A DNA stretch of 64,000 bases from Pelagihabitans sp947500445 (GTDB lineage Bacteria; Bacteroidota; Bacteroidia; Flavobacteriales; Flavobacteriaceae): the NCBI RefSeq assembly GCF_050589625.1, contig NZ_JBNGOP010000002.1, forward strand, positions 124,001-188,000, given 5' to 3'. A program made the translations under genes and the position numbers. This document shows, piece after piece, positions 7,988 through 17,443 of this stretch (position 1 is the stretch's first letter; each line of letters starts with the position of its first letter). The notes under the pieces were generated by a model, which was not told the origin of the DNA, ran no database searches, and saw only the letters and a program-made list of their open reading frames with translations.

Positions 7988-9178
7988 TCATTGGGGCAAA
8001 ACCCTTTTTCTTCTCAACCACAAATTCACGGGTTCGGAAAAATAGGTAAACACCAACTTGCCCACCCAGTAGGATAGCACTAGTAAGCTTAACGTATACG
8101 GTACGAGCCAATTTGCGTCCAGGGCAAGCTTTTTATATACCTGTGCCCCGAAAATGATGACGAACATATGGGTCAGGTAAATTTCATAACTATACACTCC
8201 CATGCGCCGCAACCAGTCCAGCAAAAATCGATTTTTCTGCTTTCCCGACCGATAGTTATCGTGCATCCATAATAACAGCAATGCGGCGCCCAGGGATTGT
8301 AGGGTCATATCCAGCCCAAAGCCGACCAAGCCTGACTTGTATACAACGCTTTTGAAGACAAAAACGAGAACGATCAACGCCCAACCCGACCATAACGCAA
8401 AGATCGTTACCATTTTGGGCAGGGCAACCCGAAAAGCGATAATGGCCGTCAGACAACCGAAAGCGATGGCATCCAAAAAGGCAAGATGATTTTTGGAACC
8501 CAATTCATTATCGGGATACCAGGCGGTACGTGCCCAAGGGGAAACCACCAAAAAGACCAAAAAGAAAAAAACGAAGTGCCATTCCTTTTTTAAAAAGAGG
8601 CATATCAACGGAAAGAACAGGTAAAAACTTTCTTCTATGGAAATAGACCAAAGCACGTCCCAGTTCGCGGGCAAATAGCCCACTTGAATTTCCAACCAGT
8701 TGACATGAAAGGTCAACACCGAAAAAATGGCCCTAAGCAACGAGGTTTTGGTCTCGGGAATCACAAAACCAGGAACCCCGGTAAGATGCAGAATCGACAA
8801 CAGCGCCAACAATGCCACCAACATCGGTAGTATCCTTGCAACCCGAAACCAATAAAAACTCTTGATACCAATGCTTGAAAGATGTCCCCACCTTTTAAGT
8901 ATCGAACCCGTTATCAAAAAACCTGATATGGTAAAGAATACCACTACCCCATTATAACCGTTCCAAAACAACAGGGTAAAGAGTTTTTTGGGCAACCATT
9001 CTTTTAAAAAGCTTTTGGAAAATCCGAAGTGGATGTTCAAGTGCAGCAGCATCACGGCCAGGATGCAAATTCCCCTGAGTATATCTATTCCTGTATTTCT
9101 TTTGGTTCGGAGCGTATTGGCATTCAAGATGGTTACAGTTTTTGTTCGCACTTCAAAAGTAATACTATATGCTACCAA
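7988..9178 (-). CDS. Membrane acyltransferase, OafA/YrhL (acyltransferase 3) family
   Basis: A protein of up to 396 aa with about ten hydrophobic spans. The family marks are present: the start of TM1 reads GIDILRGICILAVMLLHLNIHF with the catalytic His, and the later loop reads WSISIEESFYLFFPL. These enzymes transfer acyl groups (often acetyl) to sugars of O-antigen, exopolysaccharide or peptidoglycan at the inner membrane. The longest frame begins with TTG at 9178; no ATG occurs before the first membrane span, so the start is uncertain and a GTG a few codons later is possible. It is transcribed alone, opposite to its neighbours. Confidence 0.9.
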   Translation of the reverse strand: MVAYSITFEVRTKTVTILNANTLRTKRNTGIDILRGICILAVMLLHLNIHFGFSKSFLKEWLPKKLFTLLFWNGYNGVVVFFTISGFLITGSILKRWGHLSSIGIKSFYWFRVARILPMLVALLALLSILHLTGVPGFVIPETKTSLLRAIFSVLTFHVNWLEIQVGYLPANWDVLWSISIEESFYLFFPLICLFLKKEWHFVFFFLVFLVVSPWARTAWYPDNELGSKNHLAFLDAIAFGCLTAIIAFRVALPKMVTIFALWSGWALIVLVFVFKSVVYKSGLVGFGLDMTLQSLGAALLLLWMHDNYRSGKQKNRFLLDWLRRMGVYSYEIYLTHMFVIIFGAQVYKKLALDANWLVPYTLSLLVLSYWVGKLVFTYFSEPVNLWLRRKRVLPQ

Positions 9179-9536
9179 AAAATAAAGCGCATCGATTTCT
9201 TACCGACCATCGTTGCCTATTTTACCATGGGTTCGACTTAAAAACCCCATGTTTTTCGCTGACGGATGTTTTCTTTTCGAAAGGATCGTCGCGGCAAAGC
9301 TCCGAAATCAAGGCCAGAGGCCGTGGAGTTTGCAAGACGGTTTTTGGTCGCAGACTGAAAAATCCCTGCGAAAAAGTGTCTTTTTCTTTGTTTCCATTTC
9401 TTTTGGACAAGCAAAAGAAATGAAGAGAACGCCAAATAAAATGTAAAGAGCTGCTTTACAGCATTCATTTTATTAAAAAACCATTTTTTTAATCGAGCTC
9501 ACGTTATTTTAATATTTCACGATATTTACCCCGACC
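9179..9536. other. 358-bp divergent intergenic region with two perfect hairpins
   Basis: No convincing gene is present; short frames on both strands lack initiation and composition signals. Bases 9395-9405 and 9412-9422 form a perfect 11-bp stem around gacaag. Bases 9435-9443 and 9466-9474 form a 9-bp stem that encloses a smaller hairpin (GTAAAG/CTTTAC). Since the flanking genes are transcribed away from each other, these cannot simply be their terminators. The block 9280-9475 may be a dispersed repeat or a small RNA, but only one copy lies in this window. Confidence 0.45.
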
Positions 9537-10262
9537 ATGAAAAAAACGTTCAAATTTTTTTTATCGATTGCGGTTATCCTAGGATTGTTGCATTCCTGTG
9601 CCTACGACATCGACAGCAATGGTGGGTTAAAGGGCAATGGAACCGTTGTTCTGATTTCAAGACCCGTAGCTTCCGCTTTTAATACCATAATTGCCTCAGA
9701 AGACCTAAAAGTGTACGTAACCCAAGGCGATTCGCTGAAGATTACCGTGGAATCGGATGAAAATATAATCGACAGGATCGTTACCGAAATCGAGAAAGAA
9801 ACGTTACGCATACATACCCTAAAAGGGATAGGCCGTGCCACCAAAAACATTTATGTAACACTGCCACGTATCAAAACTTTGCGAACCGATACGGGTGCTG
9901 GAATTAAGGGCTTGGGAACCATCGTCGGGGACAGCCTTTACCTCAACGGGCGCACCGGATCGGTCATTGTTGTAAATACAAAAAGTGACTATCTGCGAAC
10001 GGAAGGAATGGAAGGGGCTCGAATCACCATCTCCGGAATCGCAAAAGAGGTGCGCATGGCCGTAAGTTCGGGAAGCGATATCCAAGCCGAAGCACTCCAA
10101 AGTACCACTTGCCAAATTAACGCAAGTTATGGCGGCAAGGCAAAAATAAACGTGAGCGAGGTCCTTTTTGCAGATGCCAGTACCGGCGGGAATATTCTTT
10201 TTACCGGTGGCGCGCAGCTGAAACAGGGCACCTCCAAATCGGGAACGGTAACGAATTATTAA
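9537..10262 (+). CDS. GIN-domain (DUF2807) lipoprotein
   Basis: A 241-aa protein with a lipoprotein signal: hydrophobic leader and lipobox LLHSC with Cys21. The mature part opens with KGNGTVVLISRPVASAFNTI, followed by a run of short beta strands (LKVYVTQGDSLKITVES, LYLNGRTGSV, ITISGIAKEVRMAVSSGSDIQA), the head-GIN/DUF2807 pattern that builds a beta-solenoid. Such proteins are widespread, secreted or surface-anchored in Bacteroidota, and of unproven function. It is 62 bp upstream of a membrane AraC regulator in the same direction. Confidence 0.88.
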   Translation: MKKTFKFFLSIAVILGLLHSCAYDIDSNGGLKGNGTVVLISRPVASAFNTIIASEDLKVYVTQGDSLKITVESDENIIDRIVTEIEKETLRIHTLKGIGRATKNIYVTLPRIKTLRTDTGAGIKGLGTIVGDSLYLNGRTGSVIVVNTKSDYLRTEGMEGARITISGIAKEVRMAVSSGSDIQAEALQSTTCQINASYGGKAKINVSEVLFADASTGGNILFTGGAQLKQGTSKSGTVTNY

Positions 10263-10324
10263 TGTTCCTCCCGGGCGCGCAAGTTTTGTTATCTTAGTTT
10301 CGACCATTCGTTCAAACCGTATTC

Positions 10325-11401
10325 TTGGAGCAACCCTTACATACCATTGCCAGCTTTGGCACCCTCATCTCCATTATATTGGGCGTAGGGTTTGGTATAC
10401 TGTTGTTGGCCGCGAAAAAACAACACCGGATCGCCAACCGTTTTTTGGGAATGGTACCCATAGTACTTGCGCTTTGGCAGTGTTGGCTCGTTATCAACAC
10501 CAACGGACTTACCGACACCATCATAACGCTTAGGTGGGTACCCTTTTCCTCCTTTTTTGCCATTGGACCATTGCTCTATTTGTATACCAAAAACCGTTTT
10601 TCGGAAACGGCTAGGGTGCAGTGGAGCGATGCCGTGCATTTTATACCCTTAATAATCGAGTGGACCATTTTTTACTTCAATTACCCTGAAGGCCCGTTTG
10701 ACGACTATCGCAGGTATTCCATGGTCAGTTCCCGTTTTCTATTGCCTTTTTTTGGTGTCATCTCCATCATTATATATTGTTTTATTGCTTCCAAGATCGC
10801 AACGTCAAAAGAATCGAGACCTTGGAAAAGGACACTTTTGATATTTGGAGGACTTTGGTCGCTATATCTCGGCTATTCCCTTATCAACGCCCTCGGGTTC
10901 AATGCCTATATCAGCGACTACGATACCTATCCTTTTTTTATGGCCATTTGGTTCTTCACGCTCTGGGCAACGCTAAAAGCACTCTTAAGCCCCGACCTTG
11001 TAACCGTCATCGCACCGAAGAAAATTAAAAGATCGGATAAGGAAACGTCTCCGGCACTTTTGGAACGTGCGCAGTGGTTGAAATCAAAAATGGAAACGGA
11101 AGAATATTATTTGGACCCGGAACTGACCTTACAATCCTTGGCCAATGAACTCGGTATCCCCGCCAATACCATTTCACAGACCATAAACGATGGGTTGAAC
11201 AAAAGTTTTTCCGATTTCATCAACGAGTATCGCATCGATTCGGTCATCCAAAAATTTAAAAACACAATGTATGACAATGTCACCATATTGGGTATGGCCT
11301 ACGACAGCGGCTTCAATTCGAAAACCACCTTCAACCGCACCTTCAAAAAAATGACCGGCACAACGCCTGCGGCCTACAAAGAAAAAATACCCGTCGATTA
11401 A
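10325..11401 (+). CDS. Membrane-anchored AraC-type regulator
   Basis: A 358-aa protein with roughly seven hydrophobic segments in the first 230 residues (for example LISIILGVGFGILLLAA and FFGVISIIIYCFIASKIA). A cytoplasmic AraC DNA-binding domain follows from about 255 to 358, including LTLQSLANELGIPANTISQTINDG and ILGMAYDSGFNSKTTFNRTFKKMTGTTPAAY. The start is a TTG at 10325 directly before MEQPLHTIA; no better ATG is close. This one-component membrane sensor layout is common in Flavobacteriia, and the signal is unknown. A second protein of the same design is encoded at 50534-51640. Confidence 0.9.
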   Translation: MEQPLHTIASFGTLISIILGVGFGILLLAAKKQHRIANRFLGMVPIVLALWQCWLVINTNGLTDTIITLRWVPFSSFFAIGPLLYLYTKNRFSETARVQWSDAVHFIPLIIEWTIFYFNYPEGPFDDYRRYSMVSSRFLLPFFGVISIIIYCFIASKIATSKESRPWKRTLLIFGGLWSLYLGYSLINALGFNAYISDYDTYPFFMAIWFFTLWATLKALLSPDLVTVIAPKKIKRSDKETSPALLERAQWLKSKMETEEYYLDPELTLQSLANELGIPANTISQTINDGLNKSFSDFINEYRIDSVIQKFKNTMYDNVTILGMAYDSGFNSKTTFNRTFKKMTGTTPAAYKEKIPVD

Positions 11402-11496
11402 TTTTCTGGTACCAGATTACATTTTGGCACCCTTGTTTTCACTGAATTCGGTTCATTTGTCCCTCATAGCATAGCAACCTTTTAATCGTCATACAA

Positions 11497-12726
11497 ATGC
11501 ACTTTGGAAAACAACTTGTTCTACTACTGATAGGGATACCTACCGGTCTCCTTTCGCAAAACCTACCAAGCCTTACCCTTGATAAAAACATCAATGCCAC
11601 CTTTTCGATCATTGGTTACGATGCCGAAGCTAAGGAATGGGGAGTTGCGGTAGCAACCAACAACCTGTATGTCGGTAATTCCACAATTTACATAAGGCCG
11701 GGAATAGGGGCCTTCTCCGTTATTGCCGAAACAGAACCAATGTACGGAACCAATGGACTGGAACTGCTGCAAAAAGGACATACCATAAAGGAAGCCATTG
11801 AAACGACCAAAGACCAGGACAAAGAAGCCCATTTCAGACAAGTGTCGGGTATTGATGCGAACGGCAATGGGCATGCCTTTACAGGTGCGGCACTCCACTA
11901 CTGGAAAGGGGCCGCAGTTACAAAAAAAGGAAAAAACTATGTGGTGATGGGAAACCAGCTTGCCGAAGGTGTGTTATCGGCCATGGCGACCCGCTTTGAA
12001 AACTCGAAAGGCACCTTGGCACAAAGGCTGCTTCAAAGCCTGCTTGCCGGTCAGGAAAAGGGAGGACAACTTTCGGGAAAACAATCGGCGGCCTTGGTGG
12101 TGAAAGGAAGTGAAAACGAATGGTTCAACCAAATCGACCTTCGGGTCGACCATTCAAAAACCCCTTTTAAAGACCTAGAAAAATTACTTCAATACCACTA
12201 CGGTAGAATTCGCGTTAACCAAACACTATATGCGGCGCGACAGGGGAACATCAAAAGGGCAAAAACAGTCCTTGCCGAAGCAGAAAAGCTTACCGACGGG
12301 TGGACCGGCATCTACGGCAAACTCATATTAGCGCACTCGCTACTGGGAAATACTGAAAAAGCGGTAGCGTTGATCCAAAAAGCCCTTACCGAAAATCCTA
12401 ACTGGAGCAGCAACCTTTCCGCATTTTACTATTTAAGGCATCATGAAAAAATAAATCCCCTTATCACACCGGAAACCTTTACCCTAAACGATTGGAACAG
12501 TGCCATTATGGCGATGATCGTGCTCCAAAAACATACCGAAAGCGTTCAACTGGCAGAAAAAACATTGGAAAAACACCCGTATTCATCATATACCCACTAT
12601 CTTTTGGGCAAGGCATTCGTGCATAGCGGGCAACACAAAAAAGGACGGCTTCAACTGAAAAAGGCAATACAGCTCGATGCCGATAATAGGGAGGCTATCG
12701 CCCTACTGAACGAATTACATGACTAA
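11497..12726 (+). CDS. Exported DUF1028 protein with TPR C-terminus
   Basis: A 409-aa protein with an N-terminal signal peptide ending near LLSQN. The DUF1028 domain (about 30-240) shows NATFSIIGYDAEAKEWGVAVATNN and later GNGHAFTG and MGNQLAEGVLSAMA, as in this Ntn-hydrolase-like family. Residues 250-409 form tetratricopeptide-like helices, with repeated A..G....A elements such as LLGKAFVHSGQHKKGRLQLKKAIQLDADN. The biological role of DUF1028 proteins is not established. The gene overlaps the next by 8 bp, suggesting coupled expression with a membrane acyltransferase. Confidence 0.87.
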   Translation: MHFGKQLVLLLIGIPTGLLSQNLPSLTLDKNINATFSIIGYDAEAKEWGVAVATNNLYVGNSTIYIRPGIGAFSVIAETEPMYGTNGLELLQKGHTIKEAIETTKDQDKEAHFRQVSGIDANGNGHAFTGAALHYWKGAAVTKKGKNYVVMGNQLAEGVLSAMATRFENSKGTLAQRLLQSLLAGQEKGGQLSGKQSAALVVKGSENEWFNQIDLRVDHSKTPFKDLEKLLQYHYGRIRVNQTLYAARQGNIKRAKTVLAEAEKLTDGWTGIYGKLILAHSLLGNTEKAVALIQKALTENPNWSSNLSAFYYLRHHEKINPLITPETFTLNDWNSAIMAMIVLQKHTESVQLAEKTLEKHPYSSYTHYLLGKAFVHSGQHKKGRLQLKKAIQLDADNREAIALLNELHD

Positions 12727-13798
12727 AAATACCTTTGGCGGAGAACGATTGTCCTTTATTGACGCTATTCGCACTTTGGCCATATTGATGATGCTCCAAG
12801 GACATTTTGTTGCCGGGCTTTTGTCGGACGAATACCGTGTGCTCGACAATCCCCTTTTTATGGCGTGGCGGTATTTAAGAGGGTTGACTGCCCCCGTATT
12901 TTTCACGATTTCCGGCTTCATATTCACTTTGTTGCTCGAACGGCATCGCGGAAAGGGATGGGGCAATCCCCGTTTAAAAAAGGGACTGTTCCGGGGCCTT
13001 AAATTGATTGTGATCGGATACCTGTTGCAATTACGGCTACTCTGGCTATTGCAAGGTGCCATAAACCCAACGTTCAATATCGTACATGTTCTGCAGTCCA
13101 TTGGGTTATCCTTAATTTTGATCGTGCTGTTATATTGGATTACCGACCGCTTAAAAAAAGAATTTTTAGGGATACTGTTATTGGGTATAACCGTTCTTCT
13201 TTTCAGCTATCAATCCGTTTATGTCAACTGGGATTATGATCATTTTCCCGAAATAATATCTAACTATTTTACCCGAAAAAATGGCTCGGTATTTACCATT
13301 GTTCCCTGGTTCGGCTTTGCTTCCTTCGGTGGTTTTTTGGCGCTTGCCTTTTCCGGAAGGTTTACCCATACCATGTTTTATAAAAAAAGTATTTTGTGGA
13401 TGGTACCCGTGGGAACAATACTGTTATTGCGGTCTTATGAAGGTATTGAATACCTGAAAAACCTTACCCATTTCCATATTTTCGAAGCGGCCTTGCCCAA
13501 CAGCTATCTCTTTGCCCGCTTGGGAACCATTTTACTGTTGTTTGCATTTTTTATGCTGGTACAACGGTATGTAAAATCCGGAATCATTTTAAAGATAGGG
13601 GAAAACACCTTGCCCATTTACGTACTACATTCCATAATCCTTTATGGCAGCATCACCGGCCTCGGACTCACCCGATGGTTTTACCACTCCTTGTCCGGAA
13701 CGACAGTGCTCATCGCGGCTCCCATATTTGTTTTTGGTGTGAGTTGGGCGGCCATATGGAGCCTTAGAAAATGGAGTATCCTAAAAAAGCTCTTCTAA
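12719..13798 (+). CDS. Multi-pass membrane protein, DUF1624/acyltransferase-like
   Basis: A 359-aa protein with about ten membrane spans. The N-terminus SFIDAIRTLAILMMLQGHFV with the His in the first span, the following PVFFTISGFIF, and a C-terminal NTLPIYVLHSIILYGS match the transmembrane acyltransferase superfamily (DUF1624, heparan-alpha-glucosaminide acetyltransferase-like, and acyltransferase 3). It probably transfers an acyl group to a sugar across the inner membrane; the acceptor is unknown. Its start overlaps the DUF1028-TPR gene by 8 bp. It is a different branch from the 7988-9178 protein. Confidence 0.82.
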   Translation: MTKNTFGGERLSFIDAIRTLAILMMLQGHFVAGLLSDEYRVLDNPLFMAWRYLRGLTAPVFFTISGFIFTLLLERHRGKGWGNPRLKKGLFRGLKLIVIGYLLQLRLLWLLQGAINPTFNIVHVLQSIGLSLILIVLLYWITDRLKKEFLGILLLGITVLLFSYQSVYVNWDYDHFPEIISNYFTRKNGSVFTIVPWFGFASFGGFLALAFSGRFTHTMFYKKSILWMVPVGTILLLRSYEGIEYLKNLTHFHIFEAALPNSYLFARLGTILLLFAFFMLVQRYVKSGIILKIGENTLPIYVLHSIILYGSITGLGLTRWFYHSLSGTTVLIAAPIFVFGVSWAAIWSLRKWSILKKLF

Positions 13799-13971
13799 AG
13801 CACTATAGTTACTTCGAACCCGTCAAGACCTTTTTAAAATGGTATAGCACCATCTTTTTTTTCGAAAAGTATTGCCGCCCTTACGTTGGTGCCGAACGCA
13901 CAGCACAGTACAGAATGGAAATTCAAAACTGTAGCAGTACCTTGCCCACATAATCATTGTAAGCAAAAATT

Positions 13972-16077
13972 ATGGGCGATATAGTACAAAATTTCAAACA
14001 CGTAGATTACCTCTGGGATTTCGATAAGGCCAGAGAACTGGGCGACAATCAAGTGGCCTTGTTCCTTTACCGATCCAACATTCTCGGAAGCGACCTCAGA
14101 ATTACCAATTACGGTGGAGGCAATACCAGCTGTAAGACCATTGAAAAAGACCCTTTGACCAATAAGGAGGTAGAGGTTATGTGGGTAAAAGGATCTGGGG
14201 GCGATATTGGAACGCTAACCCGCTCGGGAATAGCGGGACTATACACCGAACGTTTACGGGATTTAAAAAACGTCTACCTAGGATTGTCCGATGAGGACCG
14301 CATGGTGGGCCTTTTCAATCATTGTATTTATGATTTGGACAGCAAGGCGCCTTCCATAGACACTCCCTTGCACGGACTGCTCCCCTTTAAACATATCGAC
14401 CACTTACATCCCGATGCACTGATAGCCGTAGCGGCCGCCAAGGACAGTGAAAAGGTCACCAAAGAAATATGGGGAGATACCATGGGCTGGGTACCTTGGC
14501 AGCGCCCTGGATTCGACCTAGGGCTGCAGCTCGAAAAATGTTTGAACGATAATCCGGGTATCCGCGGAATCGTTTTGGGAAGCCACGGGCTATTTACTTG
14601 GGGCGATACCTCATATGATTGTTACATGAACAGCTTGGAGGTCATAGAAATGGCATCCGATTACATCGAAAAGAAAATCGCAGCGCAAGGGAGTGTTTTT
14701 GGGGGACAAAAAGTTACCTCACTTCCGGCGGAAGAGCGAAAAGAAAAGGCCGCTACCCTAATGCCGCTCCTAAGGGGACTATGCTCTTCGGAAAATAGGA
14801 TGATAGGGCACTTTACCGATAGTGATACCGTTCTTGAATACAGCAACAGCAAAGATCTGGAGCGCCTTGCCCCCATGGGAACCTCCTGTCCCGATCACTT
14901 TCTGCGCACTAAAATACAACCCTTGGTACTCACCTTGGACACTGCTGAAAACGTAGCGGATACCGAAGCGATACTTAAAAAGTTAACGCCAGCTTTTGAA
15001 ACGTACCGGGCGGAGTATAAGGAGTATTACGAAAATTGTAAAAGGGACAATAGCCCAGCAATGCGGGATCCCAATCCGGTAATCATCATTTATCCCGGAG
15101 TGGGCATGTTCAGCTTTGCAAAAAACAAACAGACCGCAAGGGTCGCCAGTGAGTTTTACGTTAATGCGATCAACGTAATGCGCGGTGCCGAAGCGATTAC
15201 CGAATATACTTCCTTACCTAGGCAAGAGGCTTTCGATATCGAGTATTGGTTATTGGAGGAAGCCAAACTGCAACGGATGCCAAAGGAAAAGCCGCTTTCG
15301 CGAAAAGTAGCCCTGATCACCGGTGCCGGTGGAGGTATTGGTAAGGCCATTGCCGACAAATTAGCGGCCGAGGGGGCCAATGTGGTACTTTCCGATATTG
15401 CCGAGGATCGATTAAAAAAAGGCTTAAAAACCTATAAGGGCGATACGGCCAGCTATGCGGTATGCGATGTAACCAAAAGTGCATCCATTGCAAAAGCATA
15501 TGAAAAAGCCTGCCTCGATTTTGGTGGTGTGGATATTATGGTGCATAGTGCAGGACTAGCCATTTCAAAACCCTTGGAAGATACCACGGAGGCCGATTGG
15601 GACTTGCTACAGAACGTACTCGTAAAAGGGCAGTTCGAACTGGCCAAACAGGCCGTGGCCATTATGCGCAAACAGGATATGGGGGGCGACATCATCAGTA
15701 TCGCCAGTAAAAATGGCCTGGTTTCCGGTCCGAACAACGTTGGATATGGAACTTCCAAAGCGGCACAGCAACATATGGCCAGACTTTTGGCCGCGGAATT
15801 GGGCAGTAGTAAAATACGGGTGAACACGGTAAATCCGGACGGGGTCATCGTAGGAAGCAAGATTTGGGAAGGTGACTGGGCCGAAGGTCGCGCGAAGGCG
15901 TATGGCATTACCGTAGAAGAATTGCCGGCACATTATGCCAAACGTAACTTGCTCAACGAAATTATCTATCCCGAGGACATCGCCAATGGCGTGTTTGCCT
16001 GTGTAGGTGTTTTGAACAAGACGACCGGTAACATCATTAATGTCGATGGTGGTATGGCAACCGCCTTCGTACGATAG
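13972..16077 (+). CDS. Bifunctional rhamnulose-1-phosphate aldolase / lactaldehyde dehydrogenase
   Basis: A 701-aa fusion. Residues 1-410 are a class II aldolase of the RhaD/FucA superfamily, with zinc-ligand candidates in THIDHLHPDA-like FKHIDHLHPDA and GSHGLFTWG. Residues 425-701 are an SDR dehydrogenase with ALITGAGGGIGKAIA and the intact catalytic YGTSK. Homologous fusions (RhaEW type in Bacillus and others) cleave L-rhamnulose-1-phosphate to dihydroxyacetone phosphate and L-lactaldehyde, and oxidise the latter to L-lactate. The following isomerase and kinase supply its substrate. L-fuculose-1-phosphate or another deoxyketose phosphate is an alternative. A strong hairpin follows the gene. 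Confidence 0.9.
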   Translation: MGDIVQNFKHVDYLWDFDKARELGDNQVALFLYRSNILGSDLRITNYGGGNTSCKTIEKDPLTNKEVEVMWVKGSGGDIGTLTRSGIAGLYTERLRDLKNVYLGLSDEDRMVGLFNHCIYDLDSKAPSIDTPLHGLLPFKHIDHLHPDALIAVAAAKDSEKVTKEIWGDTMGWVPWQRPGFDLGLQLEKCLNDNPGIRGIVLGSHGLFTWGDTSYDCYMNSLEVIEMASDYIEKKIAAQGSVFGGQKVTSLPAEERKEKAATLMPLLRGLCSSENRMIGHFTDSDTVLEYSNSKDLERLAPMGTSCPDHFLRTKIQPLVLTLDTAENVADTEAILKKLTPAFETYRAEYKEYYENCKRDNSPAMRDPNPVIIIYPGVGMFSFAKNKQTARVASEFYVNAINVMRGAEAITEYTSLPRQEAFDIEYWLLEEAKLQRMPKEKPLSRKVALITGAGGGIGKAIADKLAAEGANVVLSDIAEDRLKKGLKTYKGDTASYAVCDVTKSASIAKAYEKACLDFGGVDIMVHSAGLAISKPLEDTTEADWDLLQNVLVKGQFELAKQAVAIMRKQDMGGDIISIASKNGLVSGPNNVGYGTSKAAQQHMARLLAAELGSSKIRVNTVNPDGVIVGSKIWEGDWAEGRAKAYGITVEELPAHYAKRNLLNEIIYPEDIANGVFACVGVLNKTTGNIINVDGGMATAFVR

Positions 16078-16098
16078 TTTTTTTAAACTAGTTTTTAT

Positions 16099-16131
16099 AC
16101 TTTCATGGGTCAAGGCCCATGAAAGTTTTTT
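16099..16131 (+). terminator. Intrinsic terminator after the aldolase/dehydrogenase gene
   Basis: A perfect 11-bp stem (ACTTTCATGGG with CCCATGAAAGT), a six-base loop and a T-rich tail. It lies inside the sugar cluster, so it may reduce rather than abolish read-through into the isomerase and kinase genes. Confidence 0.8.
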
Positions 16132-16152
16132 AATAACGGAACGAACAGCTAC

Positions 16153-17433
16153 ATGAAAATATCACAACAACACCTTTCCGAAACGAACAAAAAATACGTT
16201 CCCGCCCACGAAAACAATTTTGCCTTTTTATCGGATGTCCTTCAAAAAAAGGGACATGACGTAGCGGCGATCCTAAAAAAACTGGGCGATTTTCAGGTTG
16301 CCATACCAAGTTGGGCCCTGGGTGCCGGAGGAACGCGTTTTGGACGGTTCGGCTTTCAGGGCGAACCCGGAAACCTGGAACAAAAAATAGATGATGTGGG
16401 CCTATTACATGCGCTAACGCAAACGGCAGGTGCCATTTCCCTTCACATTCCTTGGGACATACCCAAAGACTATACCGCCATCAGGGAACGGGCCGCGGCC
16501 CACGGTATCCTTTTCGATGCGGTGAACTCCAATACCTTTCAAGATCAGGTAAATGCAAAGGAAAGCTACCGATTCGGTTCCTTGAGCAATACCAGCAAAG
16601 CGGTACGGCAACAGGCGATTGCCCATAACATCGATGTGGTCAATATCGGAAACCGATTGGGTTCCAAAAGCCTTACCGTTTGGTTGGCCGACGGCACCAG
16701 TTTTCCGGGGCAAGGTAATTTTCAAAAAGCCTTGCAACATACGCAAGAGAGTCTGCAAGAAATATATACCGCCCTACCCGACGATTGGAAACTGTTCATC
16801 GAATACAAACCCTACGAACCAAATTTTTATAGTACGGTAATACAGGACTGGGGCACCTCCTTTATGTTGGCACAAGCTTGTGGAGAAAAGGCATATACCC
16901 TGGTAGACCTCGGGCATCATTTGCCCAACACCAATATCGAACAGATCGTAGCTACCCTGATGCTAAAGGGAAAACTGGGCGGCTTTCATTTCAACGACAG
17001 TAAATATGGGGACGACGACCTTACTGTAGGAAGCGTAAAACCCTATGCGCTGTTCCTTATTTTCAACGCCTTGGTGTATGGAATGGAAAACAATCCGCAA
17101 AACCCTTACCCTGCCTGGATGATCGATGCCAGCCACAACATCAAGGACCCTTTGGAAGACCTGATGCAATCGTTGGAGGCCATACAAGAGGCTTATGCCA
17201 AGGCCCTATTGGTCGACCAAGAACAGCTGAACGAGGCGCAACGGGCACATGATGTAGCCCGGTGCCAAGAGCTGTTGCAAGACGCCTACCGAACCGATGT
17301 CCGTCCCTTATTGGCCCAGGCAAGGTTAACGAACGGCGGAGCGCTGGAGCCCTTGAAGGCATACCGCGACCTAAACGTAAGAAAGGCACTGGTGCAAGAA
17401 AGAGGTGCCAACTCCATCGCTTCAGGGCTTTAA
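16153..17433 (+). CDS. Sugar isomerase, L-rhamnose isomerase type (TIM barrel)
   Basis: A 426-aa xylose-isomerase-like TIM-barrel protein. The N-terminal SWALGAGGTRFGRF, the HIPWD segment, the metal-binding Glu in LFIEYKPYEP, VDLGHHLPNTNIEQ and GGFHFNDSKYGDDDL are characteristic of the non-RhaA L-rhamnose isomerase group found in rhizobia and Bacteroidota. It would convert L-rhamnose to L-rhamnulose in the cytoplasm. The next gene, an FGGY kinase, starts 10 bp after its stop. Related enzymes can act on other deoxy- or aldohexoses, so the sugar is inferred from the gene set. Confidence 0.87.
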   Translation: MKISQQHLSETNKKYVPAHENNFAFLSDVLQKKGHDVAAILKKLGDFQVAIPSWALGAGGTRFGRFGFQGEPGNLEQKIDDVGLLHALTQTAGAISLHIPWDIPKDYTAIRERAAAHGILFDAVNSNTFQDQVNAKESYRFGSLSNTSKAVRQQAIAHNIDVVNIGNRLGSKSLTVWLADGTSFPGQGNFQKALQHTQESLQEIYTALPDDWKLFIEYKPYEPNFYSTVIQDWGTSFMLAQACGEKAYTLVDLGHHLPNTNIEQIVATLMLKGKLGGFHFNDSKYGDDDLTVGSVKPYALFLIFNALVYGMENNPQNPYPAWMIDASHNIKDPLEDLMQSLEAIQEAYAKALLVDQEQLNEAQRAHDVARCQELLQDAYRTDVRPLLAQARLTNGGALEPLKAYRDLNVRKALVQERGANSIASGL

Positions 17434-17443
17434 TCCTTTGCAA

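Noticed and set aside
9222..9468. Overlapping short frames on both strands in the 9.2-9.5 kb gap
   Set aside because: Several frames overlap one another and the hairpins; none has a credible start or domain.
13771..13953. 60-aa frame after the membrane acyltransferase
   Set aside because: It overlaps the preceding gene's end, has no start signal and shows no protein-like composition.
17405..17443. GTG start of the FGGY kinase inside the isomerase gene
   Set aside because: The extra 13 residues precede the conserved VFDIGKTN motif without family support; ATG 17444 fits better.
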